A DNA stretch of 64,000 bases from Macrostomum hystrix (taxonomy: Eukaryota > Platyhelminthes > Macrostomidae), in NCBI GenBank assembly GCA_950097015.1, contig CATNEN010000029.1, positions 7,211,501 to 7,275,500 of the forward strand, given 5' to 3'. The notes under the pieces are model-generated. The model was not told the DNA's origin. It did no database searches and was given only the letters and a program-made list of their open reading frames with translations. Numbering within the stretch: position 1 is the stretch's first letter; every line of letters starts with the position of its first letter. A program made the translations under genes and the position numbers. This document shows, piece by piece, positions 44,545 to 59,100 of the stretch.

Positions 44545-45350
44545 TGGGATTTCCTCTGAATGGGATTTCCTCTGAATAGGATTTCGTCTGTACGGGATTT
44601 CCTCTGATTTTGATTTCCTCTAAATGGGATTTCCTCTGATTGGGATTTCCTCTGAATGGAATATCGTCTGTTCGGGATTTCCTCTGAATGGGATTTCCTC
44701 TGATTAAGATTTCCTCTGAATGGGATTTCCTCTGAATGGGATATCCTCTGAATAGGATTTCGTCTGTACGGGATTTCCTCTTAATAGGATTTCCTCAAAA
44801 TGGGATTTTGTCTATTTAGGATTTACTCTAAATGGGATTTTGTCTGCTTTGGATTTCCTCTAAATGGGATTTCCTCTGATTGGGATGTCCTCTAAATGGG
44901 ATTTTGTCTATTTAGGATTTACTCTAAATGGGATTTTGTCTGCTTTGGATTTCCTCTAAATGGGATTTCCTCTGATTGGGATGTCCTCTAAATGGGATTT
45001 TGTCTATTTAGGATTTACTCTAAATGGGATTTTTTCTATTTAGGATTTACTCTAAATGGGATTTTGTCTGCTTTGGATTTCCACTAAATGGGATTTCCTC
45101 TGATTGGGATGTCCTCTAAATGGGATTTTGTCTATTTAGGATTTAATCTAAATGGGATTTTGTCTGCTTAGGATTTCCTCTAAATGGGATCTCCTCTGAT
45201 TGGGAGTTCCTTTGAATGGGATATCGTGTGTTCAGGATTTCCTCTGATTGGGATTTCCTCTGAATGGGAATTTCTACTGTTCAGGATTTCCTCTGATTTG
45301 GATTTCCTCTAAATGGCATTTCCTATGAATGGGATATCGTCTGCTAGCTA
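44545..45350 (+). repeat. Degenerate minisatellite, 16-bp unit
   Basis: gggatttcctctgaat and variants (tgattg, taaatg, gtctgttc). A block with ttgtctatttaggatttact recurs several times at about 44800-45150, a higher-order repeat. Confidence 0.9.
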
Positions 45351-46084
45351 TTTCTTGGAATTTGTTCTTGAATTATTTAAATTGGAATTTCCATAAGCAT
45401 GAATTCACAGACTACTTATACCACCTTAGTAGTCTGTGATGTTTTTGTAGAATCAGGATTTGAAGTACCGTGGATGGCGGGTGGTTTGTCCATATTTCGG
45501 TTAAAATTAGTTTGACAACTTTTCTGCTTTGAATAAGGAAATTTATCAAGGAATATATTAGAAAATTACACGAGTTTATATCGGTCAATATTTTGGCGAT
45601 CTAGGCGACCCTGCAGATGCTTATCGGCAAATTAATCAAAATCGAAATTCCTGAACTCGGTTTTCCATGAACGACAGAAATAGATGAAGCCGAGGAAGGC
45701 AGCCTCATCTGATCGCAGCCTGCTGATCCCAGATCTCAAGCTTTCTATTCCGATAGAATAATTTTCTGATCGAATCGAATCACTGACCGCGCTTCGTCCG
45801 GTCATGCAACAGGGATATTGATCCCCCGTGGGCTCGGGGACTTCCTGGACGGACTCAAATCTAACTCCTAGATTGAGAGAACAGTGCGAGGAGAAAGCAA
45901 AACTACAGTCTGATGCACCTGCTTTAGACCTTTAGGAACTATCTATCCCATGTCTAATCTGTACCCTGTCTCATCTCTTCCCTGTCTCCTGTCTCCCTGT
46001 CTCATTTCTTTTCCTGTCCCATTTCTCCCGTGTCTTACGGCATCTGTTTCCTTTCTAATGTCATCCCTGTCTCACCTCTCTCTT
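45351..46084. other. Intergenic spacer
   Basis: Unique sequence between two arrays. It holds one perfect 12-bp hairpin (about 45404-45438) and no coding sequence that I recognise. Confidence 0.5.
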
Positions 46085-46790
46085 GTCTCATCTCTCCCCG
46101 ACTTATCTCTCCCCCGACTCATCTCTCCCCTGACTCATCTCTCCCCCGACTCATCTCTCCCCGACTTATCTCTCCCCTGACTCATCTCTCCCTGACTCAT
46201 CTCTCCCCGACTTATCTCTCCCTGACTTATCTCTCCCCGACTCATCTCTCCCCTGACTCATCTCTCCCCTGACTCATCTCTCCCCGACTTATCTCTCCCT
46301 GACTTATCTCTCCCCGACTCATCTCTCCCTGACTCATCTCTCCCCTGACTCATCTCTCCCCGACTTATCTCTCCCCTGACTCATCTCTCCCCTGACTTAT
46401 CTCTCCCCCGACTCATCTCTCCCCTGACTCATCTCTCCCCGACTTATCTCTCCCCTGACTCATCTCTCCCCTGACTTATCTCTCCTGACTTATCTCTCCC
46501 CGACTTATCTCTCCCCTGACTCATCTCTCCCCGACTTATCTCTCCCCCGACTCATCTCTCCCCTGACTCATCTCTCCCCTGACTCATCTCTCCCCGACTT
46601 ATCTGTCCCTGACTTATCTCTCCCCGACTCATCTCTCACCTGACTCATCTCTCCCCTGACTCATCTCTCCCCGACTTATCTCTCCCCTGACTCATCTCTC
46701 CCCTGACTTATCTCTCCCCGACTTATCTCTCCCCTGACTCATCTCTCCCCTGACTCATCTCTCCCCGACTTATCTCTCCCCGACTTACCT
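46085..46790 (+). repeat. Polypyrimidine minisatellite, 16-17-bp unit
   Basis: ctcatctctcccctga alternating with ttatctctccccga; purine-only stretches on the minus strand. Confidence 0.93.
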
Positions 46791-47521
46791 CTCCCTCTCC
46801 TCTATCTCCTCTACTAATTCTCTTTGGCTTCCGTATGTCCCCTTTGGACCATAGACTAACTGTGAATAGTTCATAATTACACATGACTTTATTTCTATTA
46901 TTATATGCATTTTTGCACTTCTATAGCGAACAAACCAAAAAGCGTAATTCATTACTTTTATGACAGATAGAAGTGATGCAGAAAATGCAGAACTAAATAA
47001 TAGACAATGGGTGGTGCTAACAGAACAGGGAGGCATATGCGAGAATTTGCCAAGGCCAGTAGCTTAGCAGACTAATGCGAGAATGCATTTTAAAAAAAAC
47101 TAAAAAAAAAGTGTGCACTACAGAAGCAGACAATCGGGACACGTTTTTTTGGAGGTAAATGCAGGCAAAATAACAAACCGATTGGTTTCTCCTTTGTCAA
47201 ATGGAAATCTCGCATTTTATTTGTTACTACTCTCCTGTACTTCGATTTTAAGAGATTTTACAATAACCAAAATCACTTTCAAGTGTTGCATTCAAGGCTT
47301 ATCACAGAAAACAAATTGACCAATAAAAACGAAGAAGCTCAAACGCTCTGAAATGTTATTTTAAGAGAAATATTATAAAATCTAAGCAAAAAGGATAATA
47401 TGTTGTCAGACAGCAGGGTCATTGCAGCAGTTTAGAAATTGGATGACAGAAAGCTTATTGCTTGTTAGCGGCAAGAAAAAATTCTTGGATGAATAAATGA
47501 ATGCGATGTGACTGCAATAAG
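46791..47521. other. Intergenic, unique AT-rich sequence
   Basis: Nothing that I can recognise; the two short open frames here show no family features. Confidence 0.5.
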
Positions 47522-48172
47522 AGATCTGTAGCTGAGGTGTTGGATCGGTAGCTGAGGTGTGGGATCTGTAGCTGAGGTGTGGGATCTGTAGCTGTGGTGT
47601 GGGATCTGTAGCTCAGTATCTGAGGTGTGGGATCTGTAGCCCAGTATCTGAGGTGTGGGATCTGTAGCTCAGTATCTGAGGTGTGGGATCTGTAGCCCAG
47701 TATCTGAGGTGTGGGATCTGTAGCCCAGTATCTGAGGTGTGGGATCTGTAGCCCAGTATCTGAGGTGTGGGATCTGTAGCTCAGTATCTGAGGTGTGGGA
47801 TCTGTAGCCCAGTATCTGAGGTGTGGGATCTGTAGCCCAGTATCTGAGGTGTGGGATCTGTAACCCAGTATCTGAGGTGTGGGATCTGTAGCCCAGTATC
47901 TGAGGTGTGGGATCTGTAGCTCAGTATCTGAGGTGTGGGATCTGTAGCCCAGTATCTGAGGTGTGGGATCTGTAGCTCAGTATCTGAGGTGTGGGATCTG
48001 TAGCTCAGTATCTGAGGTGTGGGATCTGTAGCTCAGTATCTGAGGTGTGGGATCTGTAGCTCAGTATCTGAGGTGTGGGATCTGTAGCTCAGTATCTGAG
48101 GTGTGGGATCTGTAGCTCAGTATCTGAGGTGTGGGATCTGTAGCTCAGTATCTGAGGTGTGGGATCTGTAGC
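47522..48172 (+). repeat. Minisatellite, 28-bp unit
   Basis: About 23 copies of gatctgtagctcagtatctg plus aggtgtgg, with ctcag and cccag variants interspersed. The first copies lack the cagtatctg part. Confidence 0.96.
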
Positions 48173-48426
48173 TGATTGGCTAGGATGTGGTGGCTATCGA
48201 TCGGAATCATTAAAAAAGCAATTTCAAGATCTTTACATCTCCCACTTAAAACTAATTTCCACTCTTTACAAAGAAACAGTCACCCAGATGGCTCAGACAG
48301 AGTAGGTGACTGGAGAGAATGGCAAGAGAATAGAAATCAGCGCGTCAATTTGACAGTACAAGATAGCAGTTCTGTTGGGCAGTCAGTGTGGGCAAGTGAC
48401 AGCGGGGCCTTCTGATCTTCGCAGTC

Positions 48427-48530
48427 TCAGTCAGTCCACGCCGATGACTGAGTGCCATTCTCTGACAGTTGAAGCGGCGGCTGCTGCGGCTGCTTCGGTG
48501 GGCCCTTATCTCTGAGCTGTGCTTTTCGAA
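48427..48530 (-). CDS. Small membrane protein exon 2 (C-terminus)
   Basis: Starts after TTTTCAG and encodes a Pro/Gln-rich polar tail ending SENGTQSSAWTD, then TGA. Supported by phase match and composition only. Confidence 0.5.
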
Positions 48531-50029
48531 CTGAAAATGCAAATAGTTCGTTAAAAATAAGTCGTTAAAAATAACTCGTTAAAATAGTTCGTTAAAAATA
48601 ATTCGTTAAAAATAATTCGTAAAAATAAGCCGGTAACAACTGATTACTTCAGTTGACGTCATAAAAAATAAAAAAATTGGATTCGGAGGATTTTAGCCGA
48701 GTGGAGGTGTAGCCCTGTGGTCAGAGCGGCGGACTCACGACTTGAAGATCGGGGGTTCGATCCCCAACTCCACTAGAATAATTTGCGTCCTTTAGCAAGA
48801 CACTTAACTCTGCATTGCTTCAGTTCACCCAGCTGTTAAATGGGTACCAACATTAGCTGGGGTAATTGTGGGTGGGTGTGGCGTCCCCCCAGTCCATGGA
48901 CTGAACAGCTGTACGCAGCCTTCAGATGCGCCGCGCATTAGCTGCGGCTGTGCTGTCGGCTGCACATCTGGCCCAATTGGGGCAGGTGTAATCAACTACA
49001 AAAAATTCTAATGTATAGTTAAATCCACAGTACTTCAATTGGCCAATCAAATGGTAAAGATCTTTACTGTACATTCTACATCCCCGTAGGGGCGGTGCAC
49101 TTTTTTTCGCATTCCCGAGCACGTTTTAGCACTATGTTTAGGATTTGATTGACGTGTGCGTGCTCCAATATCTATGGCTATATAATCAGGGTTGGTGGCA
49201 ATTAGTTGCTAAGGACAGTTCGCTCCACTGTTCGCTGGCTTACTTGTTCGAATTGTATCGAGAAAGTTGTTGTCTTTCTTGGCTTAGTTAAATATTCTAG
49301 TGTCTTTGCCTACTTCTCTGTTCACTTAATCAGAGAAGTGTTCAGAGAAATATTTGTGTACTTCTGTCTACTGTGTACATATTTTTCTACTTCTTTTTTC
49401 TACAGAGATCTACTTCTCTGTGTACTTCTCTGTCTACTAATCTGTTTGATTATTCAGATAAGTATTTGTCTCTTTCTGCCTGCTGTCTACATATTTATAT
49501 ACTCCTATCTACTTCTGTCTACTTCTCTGTCTACTTCTTACACTTATTTGTCTACTTCTTTGTCTACTTCTCTGTCTACTTCTTAGCCTAATTCCTCTAC
49601 TAAATATCGTTGGATGTTGGACGCTGGGCCCACTGAAAATGGACAGGCAGCGGACTTACCGAGGTCGTCGATGTGGTCAGACATGGACAGAGTGACACCA
49701 ACCAGAATGACGCACATGGCCAGCAGGACGAAGGCGACGGCCATGACAACTCTGGCGATTCGCTTCTGCTTAGCAGTCGGCGGGCTGTCCTCGGAGTCTA
49801 TGACAACGGTTGGCGGGTCCGGCGCCAGCAGGTCGTCACCCTCGGCGCCGTCCTGACCCTTGCCGCCATTCAGCAGTTCCAGCGGTGAAATCGGCGCCAG
49901 CTCCACGCCGAGGTTCAGGCTAGTCTCTCGGTCCGTGTTGTGCGAGGTCTCGTCGCCATCGCTGCGACCAACTCGCCGGCCTCCTCCGTCGTCATCGAAG
50001 CCGGCTTCGCTGATTCTGCTGGGCTCCAT
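48427..50029 (-). CDS. Probable small single-pass membrane protein, two exons
   Basis: I infer two exons, 50029-49660 and 48530-48427, which join in phase (157 residues). The N-terminal half is acidic and Pro-rich. One strongly hydrophobic segment follows (RIARVVMAVAFVLLAMCVIL and a few more residues), after a basic KQKR that suggests the cytosolic side. Then comes MSDHIDDL, and exon 2 adds VRKAQLRDKGPPKQPQQPPL to a stop 15 residues later. Donor GTAAGT and acceptor TTTTCAG are both good. There is no signal peptide, so a type II-like or tail-proximal anchor is possible. I do not recognise the family. The intron holds a SINE and small repeats. Exon 1 is the firmer part. Confidence 0.6.
48541..48629 (+). 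repeat. Short tandem repeat, about 15-bp unit
   Basis: Six copies of gttcgttaaaaataa-type units at the 3' end of the intron. Confidence 0.85.
48703..48998 (+). mobile_element. SINE family A copy
   Basis: Complete head (ggtgtagccctgtggtcaga), B box (gggttcgatccccaac), tttagcaagacacttaactc and the cagtccatggactgaacagc part. It lies antisense in the intron of the small membrane protein gene. Confidence 0.86.
49290..49582 (+). repeat. Degenerate tctacttctctg repeat
   Basis: Loose array of tctacttctctg motifs next to exon 1; gives Leu/Ser/Tyr-rich spurious frames. Confidence 0.75.
49660..50029 (-). CDS. Small membrane protein exon 1
   Basis: ATG (MEPSRISEAGFDDDGG) to GACGACCTCG|GTAAGT; GC-rich and codon-like compared with its AT-rich surroundings. 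It includes the TM segment. Confidence 0.65.
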
Positions 50030-52040
<2,011 letters not shown>

Positions 52041-52460
52041 GTGCGGGAGATAAGGAGAGGGAGATAAAGAGAGGGAGACAATGAGAGGAAGATATGGAGA
52101 GGGAGACAAGGAGAGGGGGATAATGAGGCGGAGATAAGGAGAGGGAGATAAGGAGAGGGAGATAAGGAGAGGGAGATAAGGAGAGGGAGATAAGGAGAGG
52201 GAGATAAGGAGAGGGAGATAAGGAGAGGGAGATAAGGAGAGGGAGATAAGGAGAGGGAGATAAGGAGAGGGAGATAAGGAGAGGGAGATAAGGAGAGGGA
52301 GATAAGGAGAGGGAGATAAGGAGAGGGAGATAAGGAGAGGGAGATAAGTAGAGGGAGATAAGGAGAGGGAGATAAGGAGAGGGAGATAAGGAGAGGGGGA
52401 AAGGAGAGGGGGGAAAGGAAAGGGATATTAAGATAGGGGGATAAGGAGAGGGGTACAAGG
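52041..52460 (+). repeat. Purine minisatellite, 14-bp unit
   Basis: About 28 copies of agggagataaggag, nearly all purines. The minus-strand Ser/Leu/Pro frame through it is an artefact. Confidence 0.95.
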
Positions 52461-53165
52461 GAGAGATCGGAGGTCGAAGGAAAATAAGCGGAGAATCAAA
52501 AGTAGCGAAGGCATGGGTGGATCTACATGACTTATGGTAGAAGCTCCGGTGTGAGAGAAAGTTGCGAATAAGAGGCACAAAATGCTGACTAGGACGGTCA
52601 AAACTAGGATCGCATTCGCTATTCTACTTCCAATCGAGGCTGGAACCGATGCACCGTCCCAGAAGGCAACAGCGAACGAGGAAAATTAGATTGGCAGAGG
52701 ATGGTCTAGCAGCAGCAGCAGCAGCAAGAGCAGCAGAATATGAAAGCATAATTAGCCGCATTGAATGGCATTCACGCTCATCCGACAGTCTCATCCTCTG
52801 CAGCCCCAGGGCGTCCGGAGTCCACTCCGCTTAGTGCCTCACGGTGTCTCATGCCCTTCCTCCTCCTGTCATCCTAGACACTGGGGATCGGCATTTCATT
52901 CTGGCGAAGGGAGAAAAATGCCCAGGGGAAAATTTTGGATAAAAGAGACATCGATGGAGAGTCTGGCTGTGACGGCTGCCGCACTTTGAATCTAGAACTC
53001 GGAAAGTTGGATGAGATGAAAGTTTCACACTCCGCTGGGATATCAGTGTGAATTAGTTCAAACTGTAATTGACAATTTATCTCACCAATCAGTTTGGCAG
53101 TTGACTTAAGAGTGTACAGCCCGTCATGTGGACTTGAACGGCAAGAAAGTTTTGGGGATTGTCAC
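52461..53165. other. Intergenic, mixed composition, short CAG run
   Basis: A (cag)n-like run lies at about 52709-52738. A 61-codon plus-strand frame (52649-52834) spans it; it has no splice or family support and I leave it unannotated as a gene. Confidence 0.4.
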
Positions 53166-54045
53166 CAGTTGGAATGTGTGGGATCATTTTAGATGGGATT
53201 TCCTATTGTTGGAATGTGTGGGATCATTTTAGATGGGATTTCCTACTGTTGGAATGTGCGGGATCATTTTAGATAGGATCTTAAACTGTTGGAATGTGCG
53301 GGATCATTTTAGATAGGATCTTAAACTGATGGAATGTGTGGATCATTTTAGATGGGATTTCCTACTGTTGGAATGTGTGGGATCATTTTAGATAGGATCT
53401 TAAACTGTTGGAATGTGCGGGATCATTTTAGATAGGATCTTAAACTGTTGGAATGTGTGGGATCATTTTAGATGGGATTTCCTACTGTTGGAATGTGCGG
53501 GATCATTTTAGATGGGATTTCCTACTGTTGGAATTTAGGGATCATTTTAGATGGGATTTCCTATTGTTGGAATGTGTGGGATCATTTTAGATGGGATTTC
53601 CTACTGTTGGAATGTGTGGGATCATTTCAGATGGGATTTTCAACTTTTGGAATGTGTGGGATCGTTTCAGATGGGATTTCCTACTGTTGGAATGTGTGGG
53701 ATCATTTCAGATGGGATTTTCAACTTTTGGAATGTGTGGGATCATTTCAGATGGGATTTTCAACTTTTGGAATGTGTGGGATCATTTCAGATGGGATTTT
53801 CTACCGTTGGAATGTGCGGGATCATTTTAGATAGGATCTTAAACTGTTGGAATGTGTGGGATCATTTTAGATGGGATTTCCTACTGTTGGAGTGTGCGGG
53901 ATCATTTTAGATGGGATTTCCTACTGTTGGAATGTGTGGGATCATTTTAGATTGGATTTCCTACTGTTGGAATGTGTGGGATCATTTTAGATGGGATCTT
54001 CAACCGTTGGAATGTGTGGGATCATTTTAGATGCGATTTCCGAAT
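53166..54045 (+). repeat. Minisatellite, 40-bp unit
   Basis: About 22 copies of ggaatgtgtgggatcatttt plus agatgggatttcctactgtt, with blocks of variant ends (ttaaactg, ttcaactt). Confidence 0.95.
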
Positions 54046-54371
54046 TCAGGAAATTATCTAGAATGCACTGCAGAAGCTATTTAGATACTTAGTATGCTCT
54101 TGGGCATAATGACTATGCCCGAACTTAATTTGAGGCGGCACATTTGTCAAGTTTGAAATTCGGTAAGGTTCATCAAACTTATCTGACTCATTTATTTGAC
54201 GTTTAGATTGAATTTGGACTTCCTGCTCCTGGATTTTAGATGGGCGGCACTGACTTACTACTAAAATACAAAACAAATTTGCATCAGAAAGCAAGCACGG
54301 AGTGATTTTGATAAATGATTTGTATATATTTAGCCCAAAATCTAATTATTTTGTTTTTTTTTAATCGCAGT
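54046..54371. other. Intergenic spacer
   Basis: AT-rich, nothing recognised. Confidence 0.5.
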
Positions 54372-54712
54372 GGTTGTAGCCTTGGTTAGGCTACAGGTTT
54401 TACAGCTACAGGTTTTACAGCTACAGGTTTTACAGCTACAGGTTTTACAGCTACAGGTGGTTAGAGCGTCAGTCTCAAGATTTCTAGTCACTGCTTCGTG
54501 TCCACTGGCACAATTTGTGTCCTTTAGCAAGACACTTAAGCTCTGCGTTGCTTCAGTTCGCACAGTTGTTAAATTGTAATTGAGTGTGGGCGTGCGTGCC
54601 CCCCAGTCCATGGACCGTACGCAGCCTTTCAGATGCGGCGCGCAATAGATGCGGCTGGGCTGTCGGATGCACATCTGACCCAATCAGGGCAAGTGTAATC
54701 AATTATAACAAA
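54372..54712 (+). mobile_element. SINE family A copy with expanded head
   Basis: Starts ggttgtagccttggttaggc. Then a 15-bp motif ggttttacagctaca is repeated four times before the rest of the head. The body (tttagcaagacacttaagct, cagtccatgg) is diverged. The B box is lost. Confidence 0.8.
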
Positions 54713-55139
54713 TCAATCAATTAATTATAATAAATTATTATCAATTAATTATCAAATAAATTAACGTAATTTTACAATCACTTACTAATCAAGTGTAAGT
54801 GAATAAACGAAAAATAGAATGAAGATCAATTTTATTCATGAATGAAGCTTTCTAAAACTTGCTGAAGCAACATGTTTCGCAATATATATTAAAAGATCTT
54901 CCAATAAAGAGTTATCAACATTTTAATGTGAAAAACATGAAATTTTTCCATCTTGCTAGTGCATTCTTCTGTGAAAGTCAGCCTCTAATTTTTTTTCCAA
55001 GAAACGAAGTGTCCCGGACCCTTCTTATTCTAGTGGTCATTGATAAAAATAGGAATCTAAAACTCCCATATTCTTAGTCTATGGCCGAATCTAAGTGAAA
55101 CTCTAAGAGCCGGAAAAATTCAATAACCATCTGATACTA
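54713..55139. other. AT-rich intergenic stretch
   Basis: Nothing recognised. Confidence 0.5.
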
Positions 55140-55216
55140 TGTATAATAATATAATAATAATATAATAATATAATAATAATAATATTATTAATATTATTAT
55201 TATATATATATAATAA
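55140..55216. repeat. (ATA/ATT)n low-complexity tract
   Basis: Self-complementary AT tract; probably the 3' tail of the minus-strand SINE that follows. Confidence 0.8.
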
Positions 55217-55218
55217 TT

Positions 55219-55564
55219 GCAGGAGGGCTGCGGGCAGTGGCACATCATTTGGTGACACTAGACCCGCAGCCAGCGAGGGGGCAATTTTGTACATTTCGCT
55301 GACTCCTGAGCACACACGCACACATATACTGTACGCAAGCATACGCTCACACAGGTGTGTACATCTGCCCTGACTTTCTCATCGTCAGGCAGTGTACATT
55401 TAACTGTGCCTTGGAGGTTGGCCCTCAAGGGCGTAAATTGCACGACAAGCCCACAAGCCTTCTCTCCGCGGCTGCGCCCCAAATAAATGTGGCCTCGCCG
55501 TGGAATCGAATATAGGGGCCTTGGTGCGAGAGCCAAACGCGATAACCGCTCTGCCACCGACCCC
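55219..55564 (-). mobile_element. tRNA-derived SINE, family B
   Basis: On the minus strand the head reads GGTGGCAGAGCGGTTA (A box) and ATTCGATTCCACGG (B box). The body shares several long stretches with 20092-20392. It carries an extra (cacacg)n-like insert at about 55311-55350. Confidence 0.82.
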
Positions 55565-55696
55565 TCTGATACTATGTATAGAAATCCTCATAAATACTCG
55601 TACATCTCTTATATCTCTCGTTATATGTAAGTCTCAATTTTTTTCTGTTAGTTTTTCACTCCTAGAAACCACTTTTATTTCTAAGAAACAGAGGGG

Positions 55697-55789
55697 GTAG
55701 AACTACCGAGGGGGGTTTAGCAATTTTGAAAAAAAATAACGTCCGTCCTAGTATAAAAACGGACGAAAAAATGGCTTGGTAGTCCTACT
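55697..55789. mobile_element. Inverted-repeat element (MITE family C), short copy
   Basis: Ends gtagaactaccgag and, inverted, gtaggactaccaag. The right 40 bp match those of 38124-38742, including gtataaaaacgg. Only about 93 bp long. Confidence 0.65.
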
Positions 55790-56123
55790 GCTAAGTATCA
55801 TTTCCCTCAGCGACACGCAGTTTGTCATTTTTAGCTGGCTCTCTGGGATTCTCGGAAAATTTTATTCCACTTTCGATCAGTTGGAAAAAAAGCAAGCAAG
55901 AAAAAACTGCACGGAGCTGCATGCCGGTGGGTTTCGGAATCAATCAGAGAAAATCAAATTCGTGTCACTTCCCAGAGCGGAACGTGTCCTGCAGCTGGAA
56001 ATGCCACACAGCTTGACAGGACGCGCCGTCAAATGCAGTGTGGCCTAAAACACAAATATAATAAATACTGCCGATATTGAGCATTTCGAGTTTCATTTTC
56101 TTGCGATTCGATTTCTTATAACG
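55790..56123. other. Spacer before the terminal array
   Basis: A 90-codon plus-strand frame (55776-56048) overlaps the MITE end and shows no family features; nothing else recognised. Confidence 0.5.
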
Positions 56124-59100
56124 GGGTGAGATTTGAGCAGTCTTACAGAACCGGTGAGATTTGAACAGTCTTACAGAACCGGTGAGATTTGAGCAGTCTT
56201 ACAGAACCGGTGAGATTTGAGCAGTCTTAGAGAACTGGTGAGATTTGAGCAGTCTAAGAGAACTGGTGAGATTTGAGCAGTCTTACAGAACTGGTGAGAT
56301 TTGAGCAGTCTTACAGAACCGGTGAGATTTGAGCAGTCTTACAGAACTGGTGAGATTTGAGCAGTCTTACAGAACTGGTGAGATTTGAGCAGTCTTACAG
56401 AACCGGTGAGATTTGAGCAGTCTTACAGAACCGGTGAGATTTGAGCAGTCTTACAGAACCGGTGAGATTTGAGCAGTCTCAGAGAACTGGTGAGATTTGA
56501 GCAGTCTTACAGAACCGGTGAGATTTGAGCAGTCTTAGAGAACTTGTGAGATTTGAGCACTCTCAGAGAACTGGTGAGATTTGAGCACTCTCAGAGAACT
56601 GGTGAGATTTGAGCAGTCTTACAGAGCCGGTGAGATTTGAGCAGTCTTACAGAACTGGTGAGATTTGAGCAGTCTTACAGAACCGGTGAGATTTGAGCAC
56701 TCTCAGAGAACCGGTGAGATTTGAGCGGTCTTACAGAACCGGTGAGATTTGAGCACTCTCAGAGAACCGGTGAGATTTGAGCAGTCTAAGAGAACTGGTG
56801 AGATTTGAGCACTCTCAGAGAACTGGTGAGATTTGAGCAGTCTTACAGAACCGGTGAGATTTGAGCAGTCTTACAGAACCGGAGAGATTTGAGCAGTCTT
56901 ACAGAACCGGTGAGATTTGAGCAGTCTAAGAGAACTAGTGAGATTTGAGCAGTCTTACAGAACTGGTGAGATTTGAGCAGTCTTACAGAACTGGTGAGAT
57001 TTGAGCAGTCTAAGAGAACTGGTGAGATTTGAGCAGTCTTACAGAACCGGTGAGATTTGAGCAGTCTTAGAGAACTGGTGAGATTTGAGCAGTCTAAGAG
57101 AACTGGTGAGATTTGAGCAGTCTTACAGAACTGGTGAGATTTGAGCAGTCTTACAGAACCGGTGAGATTTGAGCAGTCTTACAGAACTGGTGAGATTTGA
57201 GCAGTCTTACAGAACTGGTGAGATTTGAGCAGTCTTACAGAACCGGTGAGATTTGAGCAGTCTTACAGAACCGGTGAGATTTGAGCAGTCTTACAGAACC
57301 GGTGAGATTTGAGCAGTCTTACAGAACTGGTGAGATTTGAGCAGTCTTACAGAACCGGTGAGATTTGAGCAGTCTTAGAGAACTTGTGAGATTTGAGCAC
57401 TCTCAGAGAACTGGTGAGATTTGAGCACTCTCAGAAAACTGGTGAGATTTGAGCAGTCTTACAGAGCCGGTGAGATTTGAGCAGTCTTACAGAACTGGTG
57501 AGATTTGAGCAGTCTTACAGAACCGGTGAGATTTGAGCAGTCTTAGAGAACTGGTGAGATTTGAGCAGTCTAAGAGAACTGGTGAGATTTGAGCAGTCTT
57601 ACAGAACTGGTGAGATTTGAGCAGTCTTACAGAACCGGTGAGATTTGAGCAGTCTTACAGAACTGGTGAGATTTGAGCAGTCTTACAGAACTGGTGAGAT
57701 TTGAGCAGTCTTACAGAACCGGTGAGATTTGAGCAGTCTTACAGAACCGGTGAGATTTGAGCAGTCTTACAGAGCCGGTGAGATTTGAGCAGTCTTACAG
57801 AACTGGTGAGATTTGAGCAGTCTTACAGAACCGGTGAGATTTGAGCAGTCTTAGAGAACTGGTGAGATTTGAGCAGTCTAAGAGAACTGGTGAGATTTGA
57901 GCAGTCTTACAGAACTGGTGAGATTTGAGCAGTCTTACAGAACCGGTGAGATTTGAGCAGTCTTACAGAACTGGTGAGATTTGAGCAGTCTTACAGAACT
58001 GGTGAGATTTGAGCAGTCTTACAGAACCGGTGAGATTTGAGCAGTCTTACAGAACTGGTGAGATTTGAGCAGTCTTACAGAACCGGTGAGATTTGAGCAG
58101 TCTTACAGAACTGGTGAGATTTGAGCAGTCTTACAGAACCGGTGAGATTTGAGCAGTCTTAGAGAACTTGTGAGATTTGAGCACTCTCAGAGAACTGGTG
58201 AGATTTGAGCACTCTCAGAGAACTGGTGAGATTTGAGCAGTCTTACAGAGCCGGTGAGATTTGAGCAGTCTTACAGAACTGGTGAGATTTGAGCAGTCTT
58301 ACAGAACCGGTGAGATTTGAGCACTCTCAGAGAAACCGGTGAGATTTGAGCGGTCTTACAGAACCGGTGAGATTTGAGCACTCTCAGAGAACCGGTGAGA
58401 TTTGAGCAGTCTAAGAGAACTGGTGAGATTTGAGCACTCTCAGAGAACTGGTGAGATTTGAGCAGTCTTACAGAACCGGTGAGATTTGAGCAGTCTTACA
58501 GAACCGGAGAGATTTGAGCAGTCTTACAGAACCGGTGAGATTTGAGCAGTCTAAGAGAACTAGTGAGATTTGAGCAGTCTTACAGAACTGGTGAGATTTG
58601 AGCAGTCTTACAGAACTGGTGAGATTTGAGCAGTCTAAGAGAACTGGTGAGATTTGAGCAGTCTTACAGAACCGGTGAGATTTGAGCAGTCTTAGAGAAC
58701 TGGTGAGATTTGAGCAGTCTAAGAGAACTGGTGAGATTTGAGCAGTCTTACAGAACTGGTGAGATTTGAGCAGTCTTACAGAACCGGTGAGATTTGAGCA
58801 GTCTTACAGAACTGGTGAGATTTGAGCAGTCTTACAGAACTGGTGAGATTTGAGCAGTCTTACAGAACCGGTGAGATTTGAGCAGTCTTACAGAACCGGT
58901 GAGATTTGAGCAGTCTTACAGAACCGGTGAGATTTGAGCAGTCTTACAGAACTGGTGAGATTTGAGCAGTCTTACAGAACCGGTGAGATTTGAGCAGTCT
59001 TAGAGAACTTGTGAGATTTGAGCACTCTCAGAGAACTGGTGAGATTTGAGCACTCTCAGAGAACTGGTGAGATTTGAGCAGTCTTACAGAGCCGGTGAGA

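Noticed and set aside
52649-52834. 61-codon plus-strand frame with poly-Ala from a CAG-like run
   Set aside because: No splice or domain support; could be a small exon, but I cannot support it.
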